A stretch of DNA of 64,000 nt from Photobacterium arenosum. GTDB lineage: Bacteria; Pseudomonadota; Gammaproteobacteria; Enterobacterales; Vibrionaceae. How positions within the stretch are numbered: position 1 is the stretch's first letter; each line of letters begins with the position of its first letter. The notes under the pieces were generated by a model that worked only from the letters and a program-made list of their open reading frames with translations, was not told the DNA's origin and searched no databases. Location: NCBI RefSeq assembly GCF_014841115.1, contig NZ_JACYTP010000012.1, positions 103,253 through 167,252 of the forward strand, given 5' to 3'. Both the position numbers and the translations under genes were made by a program. Shown here in pieces: positions 38,004-47,322 of this stretch.

Positions 38004-38071
38004 ACGGGATTTTTGCGTATTGTCTGGCTTTATCAGCCGTGAAAGCAGCAAAGCGCCGCTCTCATAAAAGA

Positions 38072-38156
38072 TGGTGGAGGGAGAAGGATTCGAACCTTCG
38101 AAGGCGGAGCCGTCAGATTTACAGTCTGATCCCTTTGGCCACTCGGGAATCCCTCC
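38072..38156 (-). tRNA. tRNA-Tyr (GTA), copy 2 in transcription order
   Basis: Identical 85-nt gene with encoded CCA; the spacer to the first copy is 70 bp. Confidence 0.97.
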
Positions 38157-38226
38157 ACGGGATTTTTACGTATTGTCTGGCTTTATCAGCCGTGAAAGCC
38201 GTACAGCGTACCACTTTCATAAAAAA

Positions 38227-38311
<85 letters not shown>

Positions 38312-38326
38312 ACAAGTGCGGTGCGG

Positions 38327-38354
38327 ATAATAGCAAACAGGTGAAGACTGTAAA
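38327..38354 (-). promoter_or_regulatory. Promoter of the tRNA-Tyr operon
   Basis: On the minus strand TTTACA (38349-38354) and TATTAT (38327-38332) are separated by 16 bp. The following bases CCGCACCGCAC are GC-rich, as in discriminators of stringently controlled stable-RNA promoters. Confidence 0.75.
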
Positions 38355-38526
38355 CCCTTTTTCTGAATATTCATCGTTGCTTGCTGGATTTTTCGTCGTT
38401 TTGCAAGTTACGTCTGCGGTTTGTGATTTTTTGTGAGGAAAACTTGCTTAGCTTTACATTTCTTTACCCCGATTATTCTGTGGGTCAGATATGATTAGCC
38501 CATAACAAAGAACAGGATGCGTAAGC

Positions 38527-39636
38527 ATGAAGAAAGTTGTTTTGGCCGTTGTGGTAGCGGCATCCCTGGCCGGCGGGGGTTATTTCTATTTTCAGCAGCA
38601 GTCTCATGCTGCCCAAGCCGCCAGTCAGCCCAAGCCTGGTCGCAGCGTGCCGGTTGCGACAGGCGAAGTAACGTCACACGAAGTGGTCAGTTCTGTCTCT
38701 CTGGTGGGTAAACTGGCCGCTCAGCGTTCAGTAACCATTGCCACGGAAGTGGCCGCCAAGGTGGACAGCATCGTGGTGGATACCGAGCGGAAAGTGACAC
38801 AGGGGCAGTTGCTGGTTCAGCTCGATAACGCCAAACCCAAGGCCGCTTACGACGAAGCGAAAGCCTATTATGACGACGAAAAGCGGAAATACACCGAATA
38901 TCAGCGGTTGGTGAAGCGCGGGGCGCTGACCCAGACCGAACTGATAGCGCAGCAGGCGAGCGTGAGTATCGCCAAAGCCCGTCTTGATGCGGCCAAAGCA
39001 GAGCTGGATGATCACCAGATTCGTGCACCGTTTACCGGCACTGTTGGCCTGATTGATTTCAGCGCAGGTCATACCGTGACGGTAGGCAGTGAGCTGTTTA
39101 CCCTGGATGATCTGTCACAAATGCGCCTTGATGTACAAGTGCCTGAGCAATATCTGTCGAAACTGGCACCTGGTATGGCGGTACTGGCGAAAAGTCAGGC
39201 ATGGCCGGACGACACCTTTCACGGCACGATTCAGGCCATTGACTCACGGGTGCAGGCCGAATCACTCAATATCCGGGTGCGCGTCTCGTTTGACAATGCC
39301 AGCGGCAAGCTCAAACCCGGCATGCTGATGGCGGCAGCATTGGATTTTACCCCGCAGCAGGCCGCGATTATTCCGGTTCAGGCGCTGGAGTATTCCGGCA
39401 CCAAGCGTTTTGTTTACCTTGTTGATGCCAAAGGCATTGCACACCGAACTGAAGTGACGCTGGGCGCCAGAGTGAAAAACGAAGTGGTGATCGAATCGGG
39501 TATTCAGATCGGTGATCGTATTGTGGTTCAGGGACTGGTCAATATGCGCGACGGTCTGGCCGTGCAGGATGTCAGTCTTGGCAACCCGTCTGAGACCAAA
39601 GCGGCCAGTGTAGTGCAAGCGGGAGATAATGCCTGA
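38527..39636 (+). CDS. RND efflux periplasmic adaptor
   Basis: Membrane fusion protein of 369 residues linking an RND pump to an outer-membrane channel. An N-terminal hydrophobic anchor or signal (about 4-20) is followed by the lipoyl/barrel-sandwich start TIATEVAAKVDSIVVDTERKV, a coiled-coil hairpin (about 95-150) rich in Ala, Lys and Glu, and RAPFTGTVGLIDFSAGHTVTVG closing the lipoyl domain, then beta-barrel. It ends one base into the pump gene (TGATG), so the two are translationally coupled. No outer-membrane channel gene is adjacent; TolC elsewhere is likely. Confidence 0.92.
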   Translation: MKKVVLAVVVAASLAGGGYFYFQQQSHAAQAASQPKPGRSVPVATGEVTSHEVVSSVSLVGKLAAQRSVTIATEVAAKVDSIVVDTERKVTQGQLLVQLDNAKPKAAYDEAKAYYDDEKRKYTEYQRLVKRGALTQTELIAQQASVSIAKARLDAAKAELDDHQIRAPFTGTVGLIDFSAGHTVTVGSELFTLDDLSQMRLDVQVPEQYLSKLAPGMAVLAKSQAWPDDTFHGTIQAIDSRVQAESLNIRVRVSFDNASGKLKPGMLMAAALDFTPQQAAIIPVQALEYSGTKRFVYLVDAKGIAHRTEVTLGARVKNEVVIESGIQIGDRIVVQGLVNMRDGLAVQDVSLGNPSETKAASVVQAGDNA

Positions 39637-42600
39637 TGTGGTTATCTGACGTTGCAGTAAAACGCCCTGTAGTTGCAATTGTGCTGAGCGTGCTGCTGGT
39701 GGTGTTTGGTCTGGTGTCATTCAGCAAACTGCCGGTCCGGGAAATGCCCGACGTTGAAAATCCGGTGATCAGCATAGGTACTTCGTACGAAGGGGCATCG
39801 GCAACCATCATGGAAAGCCGTGTCACCACTGTGCTTGAAGACGAGCTGTCGGGCATCAGCGGCATTGAAAGCATTACTTCTACCACTCGTAACGGCAGCT
39901 CGCGGATCAGCGTTGAGTTCGAAATGGGCTGGAACCTGACCGAAGGGGTCAGCGACGTACGTGACGCCGTTTCCCGTGCCCGGCGCAGTCTGCCCGATGG
40001 CGCAGACGAGCCGATTGTCTCCAAAGATGACGGGTCAGGCGAAGCGGCTATCTATATCAATCTGACTTCAAGTGAAATGGATCGCTCGCAGCTGACGGAC
40101 TACGCCGATCGGGTGCTAACCGACAGGTTCAGCCTGATCAATGGTGTCAGCTCAGTGCAACTGACCGGCGCGCTGTATAAAGTTATGTATGTCCGCCTGT
40201 TGCCTGAGCAGATGGCAGGACGCGGCGTGACTACCACGGATATTATCGACGCCCTGCGTGATGAAAACGTTGAGCTGCCGGGCGGCGAAGTGCGTAACGA
40301 TGCGACCACTATGTCGGTGCGCACCGCGCGTTTGTACCGCACCGCAGAAGATTTCTCGTACCTGATGGTGCGGCATACTGAAGACGGCACGCCGATTTAT
40401 CTCAAAGATGTCGCCGATGTGGCCATAGGTGCGCAAAACGAAGATGCCACCTTCAAGAGCAATGGCGTATCGAGCCTGAGCTTGGGTATAGTGCCGATGT
40501 CAGACGCCAACCCGCTGCAAGCCGCCGATGCGGTACAAAAAGAAGTGGACCGATTACAGCGTTTTCTGCCGGACGGTACCCAGCTGGCAGTGGATTATGA
40601 CTCGACCATCTTTATTGAACGCTCGATCAACGAGGTCTACAACACCTTGTTGATCACAGGCGCGTTGGTGGTGCTGGTGCTGTATGTCTTTATCGGTCAG
40701 GCAAGGGCGACCCTGATCCCGGCGGTCACTGTGCCGGTGTCGCTGATTTCCGCCTTTATGGCCGCTTACTATCTCGGTTTTTCCATCAACCTGCTGACCC
40801 TGATGGCCCTGATTCTGGCTATCGGCCTGGTGGTGGATGATGCCATAGTGGTGGTCGAAAACATTTACCACCATATCGAAAGGGGCGAGCCACCTTTGCT
40901 GGCTGCCTTTAAAGGCACCAGAGAGGTCGGGTTTGCCGTAATTGCCACCACACTGGTACTGGTCATGGTCTTCCTGCCTATCGGTTTTATGGATGGCATG
41001 GTGGGACCGCTGTTCACCGAATTTTCCGTGCTGCTGGCGATGTCTGTGCTGTTCTCGTCTCTGGTGGCACTGACCTTAAGTCCGGTGCTGGGCAGTAAGC
41101 TGCTCAAAGCCAATGTCAAACCCGGGCCGTTTAACCGCTTTGTCGACCGTCAGTTTGCAGCGCTGGAGGCTGTGTACCGCAAAGCCGTCACTCAGGCCGT
41201 TCGCTGGCGCTGGGCTGCGCCATTGCTGATTGTCGCTGTGGTAGGCGCCAGTGTCTGGCTGTTCAAAATGGTCCCGAGCCAGCTTGCGCCCTCTGAAGAC
41301 AGAGGGGTGATCTTTGCCTTTGTCCGCGGCGCGGAAGCGACCAGTTATAACCGCATGGTCGGCAATATCGAGCAGGTTGAGCAGCGCTTGTTGCCCATGG
41401 TAGGCAAAGGGCTGATCCGCTCTGTCAGCATCCAGACCCCGGCCTTTGGCGGCCGGGCCGGGGATCAGACCGGTTTTGTGATCATGCAGCTGGAAGACTG
41501 GGAAGATCGCGATGTCAGCGCGACTCAGGCGCTCGGGGTGATCCGCAAAGCCCTGCAGGGCATTCCGGATATCCGTGTCTGGCCATTCATGCCGGGATTC
41601 CGGGGCGGTTCTTCCGAGCCGATGCAGTTTATCCTCAATGGTGCCGATTACGACGAGCTGTTTGCCTGGGCCACCAAACTGAAAGATGTCGCGCAGGGCA
41701 GCGGCATGATGGACGGCGTGGACATAGATTACGCCGAAACCACCCCAGAGCTGGTGGTGACGGTTGATCGCCCGCGGGCAGCCGAGCTGGGCATTCCGCA
41801 GTCGGATATCGCAGAAACGCTGGAAGTCATGCTGGGCGGGCGAAGTGAAACCACGTTTGTCGAGCGCGGCGAGGAATACGATGTGTATTTGCGCGGAGAT
41901 GAAAACAGTTTTAACAATGCAATGGATCTGAGCCGGATTTATGTCCGTGCCAAGAACGGTGAGCTGGTTTCGCTCAACAGTGTGGCGAAAGTCGAAGAAG
42001 TGGCGGCGGCCCGCAAGTTGAGCCATAACGAGAAGCAGAAGTCGATCACCATTTCTGCCAACCTGCTGCCCAGCCATACCTTGGGTGAAGCGCTGGACTT
42101 TATGGATGAGCAGGCTTTGTCTATGCTGCCGAGTGATATTGTTATCGACTATGGTGGCGAATCGAAAGATTTCCGCGAGAACCAGAGCAGTATGGCGATG
42201 ATCTTTGGTCTGGCATTGCTGGTGGCTTATCTGGTGTTGGCGGCGCAGTTCGAAAGCTTCATTAACCCTATGGTGGTGATGCTGACCGTGCCGCTGGGGA
42301 TCTTCGGCGGCTTGCTGGGACTGATCCTGATGGGGCAGAGCCTGAATATCTACAGTCAGATCGGCATGATCATGCTGATTGGTATGGTAACTAAAAACGG
42401 CATTCTGATTGTGGAATTTGCCAACCAGCTCAGGGATAAAGGCATCGCCTTTGAGCAGGCCATTGTCGATGCCTCAGCACGGCGTTTACGCCCAATCCTG
42501 ATGACGGCATTCACTACCTTGTTTGGTGCCTTGCCACTGCTGCTGTCGACTGGCGCAGGTTATGAAAGCCGTATTTCGGTCGGTACTGTGGTGTTCTTCG

Positions 42601-42776
42601 GCATGGCGTTTGCGACTTTGGTGACTTTGTTCGTGATCCCGGCCATGTATCGCCTGGTGTGCGCGAAAACCCAGTCACCGGGTCATGTCGCGGCGCAGCT
42701 GCAAAAAGCCCTGGAGCATGATTATGTCGGACGTCGGTCTCACGGCGAACTGCCATTGAATGAAACAGGTAAATAA
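39636..42776 (+). CDS. RND multidrug efflux permease
   Basis: Proton-driven inner-membrane pump of the HAE1 group, 1046 residues. TM1 is at about 12-30, then two large periplasmic loops between TM1-2 and TM7-8. The proton-relay aspartate pair is in LILAIGLVVDDAIVVVENI in TM4, and the family's GYESRISVGTVVFFGM near TM11-12. The N-terminus MWLSDVAVKRPVVAIVLSVL and SFSKLPVREMPDVENPVISI place it with the non-AcrB-like Vibrionaceae Vex pumps, but I cannot assign which one. Substrates unknown. Confidence 0.93.
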   Translation: MWLSDVAVKRPVVAIVLSVLLVVFGLVSFSKLPVREMPDVENPVISIGTSYEGASATIMESRVTTVLEDELSGISGIESITSTTRNGSSRISVEFEMGWNLTEGVSDVRDAVSRARRSLPDGADEPIVSKDDGSGEAAIYINLTSSEMDRSQLTDYADRVLTDRFSLINGVSSVQLTGALYKVMYVRLLPEQMAGRGVTTTDIIDALRDENVELPGGEVRNDATTMSVRTARLYRTAEDFSYLMVRHTEDGTPIYLKDVADVAIGAQNEDATFKSNGVSSLSLGIVPMSDANPLQAADAVQKEVDRLQRFLPDGTQLAVDYDSTIFIERSINEVYNTLLITGALVVLVLYVFIGQARATLIPAVTVPVSLISAFMAAYYLGFSINLLTLMALILAIGLVVDDAIVVVENIYHHIERGEPPLLAAFKGTREVGFAVIATTLVLVMVFLPIGFMDGMVGPLFTEFSVLLAMSVLFSSLVALTLSPVLGSKLLKANVKPGPFNRFVDRQFAALEAVYRKAVTQAVRWRWAAPLLIVAVVGASVWLFKMVPSQLAPSEDRGVIFAFVRGAEATSYNRMVGNIEQVEQRLLPMVGKGLIRSVSIQTPAFGGRAGDQTGFVIMQLEDWEDRDVSATQALGVIRKALQGIPDIRVWPFMPGFRGGSSEPMQFILNGADYDELFAWATKLKDVAQGSGMMDGVDIDYAETTPELVVTVDRPRAAELGIPQSDIAETLEVMLGGRSETTFVERGEEYDVYLRGDENSFNNAMDLSRIYVRAKNGELVSLNSVAKVEEVAAARKLSHNEKQKSITISANLLPSHTLGEALDFMDEQALSMLPSDIVIDYGGESKDFRENQSSMAMIFGLALLVAYLVLAAQFESFINPMVVMLTVPLGIFGGLLGLILMGQSLNIYSQIGMIMLIGMVTKNGILIVEFANQLRDKGIAFEQAIVDASARRLRPILMTAFTTLFGALPLLLSTGAGYESRISVGTVVFFGMAFATLVTLFVIPAMYRLVCAKTQSPGHVAAQLQKALEHDYVGRRSHGELPLNETGK

Positions 42777-42780
42777 ATAT

Positions 42781-42803
42781 AAAGGGGCGTAAAGCCCCTT
42801 TGT
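42781..42803 (+). terminator. Terminator after the RND operon
   Basis: AAAGGGGC at 42781-42788 pairs with GCCCCTTT at 42794-42801 around a 5-nt loop. Only a short T tail follows. It also sits near the 3' end of the convergent barrel gene. Confidence 0.75.
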
Positions 42804-42836
42804 CTTACTGAGTTTCGTTTTATGGTTTGGATGTGA

Positions 42837-43460
42837 TCAGAAGCGATATCCTACCGCTATTTGAGCGCCCTGATAGTCGAAGTAATCACTGAAATCATCC
42901 AGTGAACTGTCTGCTAAATTTGTCAGGTATTCGCCGCGAATCATAAAGTTATCATTGATATTCCATTGGATACCCACACCACCATCCAGCATGGCACCAG
43001 TATCGCTGGAGTTTAATGTGTAGCCATTCAGGCTTGAACCGGAAACTTCTGCATCGGCACTGACCATAGAAGCGTTCAGGCGTGCGTAAAGTTTAATGCC
43101 TGAATTACCCAGTTCACCGGTTGACGGCACAACACTGACGCCAATCTGGCTGAGTGAAAGCTCAATTTTAGTATTATCATAAGGATTCCATTCATTGGAA
43201 TATTCTGTCGAGCTGAAACTGATGAAGGTTTCCAGAGCAAGATATTCACTGAACTCGTGACCCAACCCCAGAGAAAGGTTTGGTGTAATATCTTCAGTAA
43301 TTGCATCGGGTTTGTCTTTCATCGTCAGGCCGATAGTACCAATACCACCATAAAAATACGTTTTGTTGGATGAGACTGTCTCGGCGGGTGATGATGTCTC
43401 TGCAAAAGTAGGGGCGGAGGCCATGAAACATGCAGCAGAAAGAATAACGATTGATTTCAT
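42837..43460 (-). CDS. Outer-membrane beta-barrel protein
   Basis: A 207-residue protein with a signal peptide (1-20, ends TFA) and about eight amphipathic strands ending in aromatic residues (for example KTYFYGGIGTIGLTMKD, LSLGLGHEFSEYLALETFIS, and the terminal AQIAVGYRF). The final Phe is the Bam signal. It is the OmpA-transmembrane-like/porin-family type of small barrel. The start at 43460 gives the signal peptide; the frame upstream is open but hydrophobic without a typical signal. Function unknown; an adhesin, receptor or structural role cannot be separated by sequence. Confidence 0.82.
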   Translation of the reverse strand: MKSIVILSAACFMASAPTFAETSSPAETVSSNKTYFYGGIGTIGLTMKDKPDAITEDITPNLSLGLGHEFSEYLALETFISFSSTEYSNEWNPYDNTKIELSLSQIGVSVVPSTGELGNSGIKLYARLNASMVSADAEVSGSSLNGYTLNSSDTGAMLDGGVGIQWNINDNFMIRGEYLTNLADSSLDDFSDYFDYQGAQIAVGYRF

Positions 43461-43779
43461 TGATATAACCAACTTTGTATTAAAATGTTTAATGTAAAAA
43501 AGCGAGAAGCTTAATACCAAACCCATTAAATGAAATCAAGCGAACTGATATCTAATGCGTATTATGAGGCAGTGAATACCATGGGTACGCCTTTTTTGTA
43601 TCTAAAATGACGCATTGGAATATCAAACGTTGAGTGAAATCAATCTGATACTGTGTAAAGGATTGATGAGTCAGTCTGTTTCGTTGTTCATTAGATGTTA
43701 AAGCATGGAAATTCGACTATTTTTCAGTAAAATCCCTGCTTCCGAACGCGTTGTGAAACGCACAATGAAGAAGATCATC
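43461..43779. other. Divergent intergenic region, barrel gene / rluF
   Basis: About 320 bp, AT-rich. It should contain both promoters. In-frame codons upstream of rluF from 43705 are open, but without ribosome-binding site or family similarity. No operator or repeat could be named. Confidence 0.45.
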
Positions 43780-44841
43780 ATGCCAGAAAATAAACCTCAG
43801 TCTCGTAATGACGCACCATCCTCAGACACCAGTCTGGTTCGCCTGAATAAATTTATCAGTGACACAGGTTACTGCTCGCGCCGGGAAGCCGACAAACTGA
43901 TTGAGCAAGGCCGGGTGCTGATTAACGGCCAGCAGCCAGAAATGGGAGTGAAAGTCGGCCCGGATGATGAAGTACTGGTGGATGACAAACCGCTGCGCCG
44001 CAAAGAGCAGCCTGTCTATATTGCGCTGAACAAGCCTGCCGGGATCACCTGCACCACGGAAAGGCATGTTGAAGGCAATATTGTTGACTTCATTGGCCAC
44101 CGCAAACGTATTTTCCCGATCGGCCGACTGGATAAGGCGTCTGATGGTCTGATTTTCATGACCAATGACGGCGATATCGTCAATAAGATCCTCCGCGCCG
44201 GTAACTCGCACGAAAAAGAATATGTAGTGCGGGTGGATAAGCCGGTGACTGAGGCGTTTCTGGCCAAAATGGCCTCCGGTGTTGAGATTCTCGATACCGT
44301 CACTCTGCCGTGTAAAGTCACCAAAGAAACCACCTACTCCTTTCGTATTGTGCTGACGCAGGGCCTTAACCGCCAGATCCGTCGTATGTGTGAAGCACTG
44401 GGCTTTGAAGTGTATAAACTTCGCCGCGTCCGCATCATGAATATCACCATTGACGGTCTGACAAACGGTAAATGGCGCTATCTGACCGAGGATGAAATGG
44501 CCGAGATTCACCGTTTACTGGCGCTGTCGAGCAAGACAGAAGAAGCGTCGCGGGTTGACAGCCAGGGGCAGGCCATCAGCAAAGCCACAGACGCTAAACT
44601 GTACGATGCCCGCCAGCAGAGTGAGCAGGAAGCGCCGGTCAGGTACAAAACCTATAAAGGTAAAGGCGAGGTCGAGCGTCGTCGTCCAGGCAGCAAACCG
44701 GGCAAATCGCCGCAGCGTCCGCACGATAAGAAATCCGGCGGGCAAGCGGGCAAAGGGCCGAAAGGTGGTCGTCCGGACCGTTCAGGTCATGAGTCGACAT
44801 CGCCCGGCATAAAAAAATGGAAGTCTAAGAAAGACCAGTAA
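43780..44841 (+). CDS. rluF: 23S rRNA pseudouridine synthase RluF
   Basis: Makes pseudouridine 2604 of 23S rRNA. The S4 RNA-binding domain (VRLNKFISDTGYCSRREADKLIEQG, about 24-80) precedes the catalytic domain; the nucleophilic aspartate is Asp118 in FPIGRLDKASDGL, and LTQGLNRQIRRMCEALGFEVYKLRR is the RluF/RluB-type core. A long basic, Gly/Lys/Arg-rich tail from about residue 250 is not needed for the fold and is seen in several marine relatives. Start alternatives are 43705 and 43765; 43780 is chosen because AAGAAGA stands at a proper distance and the family begins shortly before the S4 domain. Confidence 0.9.
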   Translation: MPENKPQSRNDAPSSDTSLVRLNKFISDTGYCSRREADKLIEQGRVLINGQQPEMGVKVGPDDEVLVDDKPLRRKEQPVYIALNKPAGITCTTERHVEGNIVDFIGHRKRIFPIGRLDKASDGLIFMTNDGDIVNKILRAGNSHEKEYVVRVDKPVTEAFLAKMASGVEILDTVTLPCKVTKETTYSFRIVLTQGLNRQIRRMCEALGFEVYKLRRVRIMNITIDGLTNGKWRYLTEDEMAEIHRLLALSSKTEEASRVDSQGQAISKATDAKLYDARQQSEQEAPVRYKTYKGKGEVERRRPGSKPGKSPQRPHDKKSGGQAGKGPKGGRPDRSGHESTSPGIKKWKSKKDQ

Positions 44842-44933
44842 CGGCTCAACGCCGATTCTGCTTGCATTCCCCTGCGCAACTTTGCACTATTCAATGATTA
44901 CAAAAAGCCAGAAGCAAAGTTACAGGGGAAGTC

Positions 44934-46022
44934 ATGGCAGGCAACACAATTGGACAAGTTTTTCGCGTCACCACCTTCGGCGAAAGCCATGGTCTGGCGC
45001 TGGGCTGCATCGTTGATGGTTGCCCACCGGGGTTGGCACTGACAGAAGCCGACATGCAGCACGATCTCGACCGTCGTCGGCCGGGAACCTCTAAGTACAC
45101 CACACAACGCCGTGAGCCGGATGAGGTCAAAATCCTGGCCGGCGTGTTTGAAGACCAGACAACCGGCACTTCTATCGGTCTGATGATCGAAAATACTGAT
45201 CAACGTTCAAAAGACTACTCCCAGATTAAAGATCTGTTCCGTCCCGGCCATGCTGATTACACCTACGAGCAAAAATACGGTGTCCGCGATTACCGCGGCG
45301 GCGGCCGTTCTTCTGCCCGTGAAACCGCGATGCGTGTAGCGGCTGGTGCAATCGCTAAAAAATACCTCAAACAGGTTCACGGTATCGAAGTGCGTGCTTA
45401 CTTATCGCAAATGGGCGACGTCAGTATTGATACGGTTGATTGGGATCAGGTCGAGCAGAATGCGTTTTTCTGCCCGGATGCCTCGAAAGTCGATGCGCTG
45501 GATGAGCTGATCCGCAAACTCAAGAAGGAAGGCGATTCCATCGGTGCCAAACTGACAGTCGTGGCTGAGAATGTCCCGGTTGGACTGGGTGAGCCGGTGT
45601 TTGATCGTCTGGATGCCGACATTGCCCATGCGCTTATGGGTATCAACGCAGTGAAAGGCGTGGAAATTGGCGATGGCTTTGACGTTGTGACACAGCGCGG
45701 CAGCGAACACCGTGATGCTATGTCACCGCAAGGTTTCAAATCAAACCACGCCGGCGGCATCTTAGGCGGGATTTCCTCCGGTCAGGACATCGTCGCCCAC
45801 CTGGCGCTGAAGCCGACATCCAGCATTACCGTGCCGGGCGAGACAATCAACAAGCAGGGCGAAAGCGCTGAAGTGGTGACTCGTGGTCGGCATGACCCGT
45901 GTGTCGGCATTCGCGCCGTACCTATTGCAGAAGCCATGGTGGCTATCGTCCTGATGGATCACCTGTTGCGCCACCGCGCGCAAAACGCCGATGTGATGAC
46001 CTCGACGCCTAAGCTGAAATAA
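44934..46022 (+). CDS. aroC: Chorismate synthase
   Basis: Last enzyme of the shikimate pathway, converting 5-enolpyruvylshikimate 3-phosphate to chorismate with reduced FMN. 362 residues, typical length. Three family signatures are present: [35 protein letters not shown] and [29 protein letters not shown]. In E. coli aroC, epmC and yfcL are also neighbours, so the order is ancestral. Confidence 0.97.
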   Translation: MAGNTIGQVFRVTTFGESHGLALGCIVDGCPPGLALTEADMQHDLDRRRPGTSKYTTQRREPDEVKILAGVFEDQTTGTSIGLMIENTDQRSKDYSQIKDLFRPGHADYTYEQKYGVRDYRGGGRSSARETAMRVAAGAIAKKYLKQVHGIEVRAYLSQMGDVSIDTVDWDQVEQNAFFCPDASKVDALDELIRKLKKEGDSIGAKLTVVAENVPVGLGEPVFDRLDADIAHALMGINAVKGVEIGDGFDVVTQRGSEHRDAMSPQGFKSNHAGGILGGISSGQDIVAHLALKPTSSITVPGETINKQGESAEVVTRGRHDPCVGIRAVPIAEAMVAIVLMDHLLRHRAQNADVMTSTPKLK

Positions 46023-46025
46023 AGA

Positions 46026-46095
46026 AGCTAAAAGAGATCAGCTGAAAGAAATCAGCTGAAAGAGAGCAGCTGAAAGAGAGCAGCTTAAAGCAATC
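46026..46095 (+). repeat. Five tandem 14-bp repeats after aroC
   Basis: Five consecutive units related to AGCTGAAAGAGAGC, starting at 46026, 46040, 46054, 46068 and 46082. The two central-right units are identical; outer ones differ by 1-4 bases. The array begins 3 bp after the aroC stop and lies inside its 3' untranslated region, before the terminator. Confidence 0.85.
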
Positions 46096-46144
46096 GAATA
46101 AAGCGTAAACCGCTCAACCTGATTCAGAGCGGCAAGTTAAACAA

Positions 46145-46173
46145 AAAGAGGACGTTGGGGCGTCCTCTTTTTT
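46145..46173 (+). terminator. Terminator of aroC
   Basis: AAAGAGGACG at 46145-46154 pairs with CGTCCTCTTT at 46161-46170, followed by TTT. Confidence 0.85.
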
Positions 46174-46292
46174 GTTGCTGAACACTCAGTCGCATCGCAG
46201 TTGCAAACCCGCTATAATCGGCGGCATTCTTGCGGGAGGGGCTGGGATAATCAGCGCTGACCTCCCAGATGTTAAATGAAGCCACACAGTCC

Positions 46293-46826
46293 ATGCCTCA
46301 CGATTATAACGACCTGATAACACTCTTTAACCGCACTTTCTTAACCAGCCTCAACACCGAATTGGTGCTGGGCGGTGATGAGCCGGTTTATCTTCCTGCC
46401 GATACTGGGCACCCGCATCACAGAATTGTGTTTGCCCGTGGTTACTTCGCCTCTGCACTGCACGAGATAGCGCACTGGTGTATTGCCGGCCCCGAGCGTC
46501 GCTTGCTGGAAGATTATGGCTACTGGTATTTGCCAGACGGGCGGGACGCTGATCAGCAGGCAGTGTTTGAGCAGGTTGAAGTGAAACCTCAGGCGGTAGA
46601 GTGGCTGCTGTCGGCCAGTTGCGGCTTTCGTTTTCAGGTCAGCTGCGACAACCTGAGTGGTGATCATGAGCCGGATCGGGTAGCATTTACCCGCAAAGTC
46701 CGCCAGCAGGTGCTGCATTACCTGAATGGCAATACACCGGAGCGAGCAGGCATACTGTCAGAAGTGTTGCGTCAGCATTATGGTGTCCAACCGCTCAGCG
46801 CAGACGATTTTCCTGAGCCGCTTTGA
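46293..46826 (+). CDS. epmC: Elongation factor P hydroxylase
   Basis: Hydroxylates the beta-lysylated lysine of EF-P (formerly YfcM). 177 residues from 46293. The metal-binding motif ALHEIAHWCIAG (about 54-65) with HExxH-like HEIAH, then GYWYLPDGRDADQQ, VEVKPQAVEWL and SCDNLSGDHEPDRVAF are collinear with the E. coli enzyme. The open frame begins at 46269, but the family start fits MPHDYNDLITLFN. Neither start has a strong ribosome-binding site. Confidence 0.92.
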   Translation: MPHDYNDLITLFNRTFLTSLNTELVLGGDEPVYLPADTGHPHHRIVFARGYFASALHEIAHWCIAGPERRLLEDYGYWYLPDGRDADQQAVFEQVEVKPQAVEWLLSASCGFRFQVSCDNLSGDHEPDRVAFTRKVRQQVLHYLNGNTPERAGILSEVLRQHYGVQPLSADDFPEPL

Positions 46827-46916
46827 TTCGCATCACAGCAATGCGTATCAGTGGCGTGAGTAAACCTATTCTGATCCGCACAGGGCCAGATTCAGATAAA
46901 ACGAAAGAGTGACGAG

Positions 46917-47186
46917 ATGATCCAGCAATACGAAGAAAAGCTGCTCACCCTGATTGACCTGATGGTGGAAACTGCATCGGATGACGAGTTATTTGCAGGC
47001 GGTTACCTGCGTGGCCACATTTCGTTGTCGGCAGCAGAGTGTGAACGTGGCGGCATTGCGTCTTTGGATGCGATGAACCAGGCTGTGAACGACAGCCTGA
47101 AGAATGCGCAGTCTGAGCTGAACCCTGCCGATCAGCAACTGGTGAAATCACTGTGGCTTCAGTTGCAACAGTCGGCGGTTGAATAA
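46917..47186 (+). CDS. yfcL: YfcL family protein
   Basis: Small 89-residue cytoplasmic helical protein of unknown function, collinear with E. coli YfcL and located after epmC as in E. coli. Motifs: LLTLIDLMVETASDDELFAGGYLRGHISLS. The ATG follows GAGTGACGAG. Ends at a strong terminator. Confidence 0.88.
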   Translation: MIQQYEEKLLTLIDLMVETASDDELFAGGYLRGHISLSAAECERGGIASLDAMNQAVNDSLKNAQSELNPADQQLVKSLWLQLQQSAVE

Positions 47187-47255
47187 CTGCTCTGGTTAGA
47201 TTGCCGTAATCCAGGCATATTGCCAGTAACTGAAACAGAAGTACAAATAGATACA

Positions 47256-47290
47256 AAAAGGCCAGTCCGGGTAACGGACTGGCCTTTTTG
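47256..47290. terminator. Strong bidirectional terminator
   Basis: A 15-bp perfect stem: AAAAAGGCCAGTCCG at 47256-47270 with 47276-47290. It separates yfcL from the convergent wzz and marks the left border of the polysaccharide locus. Confidence 0.92.
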
Positions 47291-47322
47291 TTTATGCCGT
47301 CTCTGATTGCTTGTGTTGGCAA

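Noticed and set aside
41076..42077. A 333-codon frame opposite the RND pump
   Set aside because: Antisense shadow in high-GC third-position DNA, no ribosome-binding site or family resemblance.
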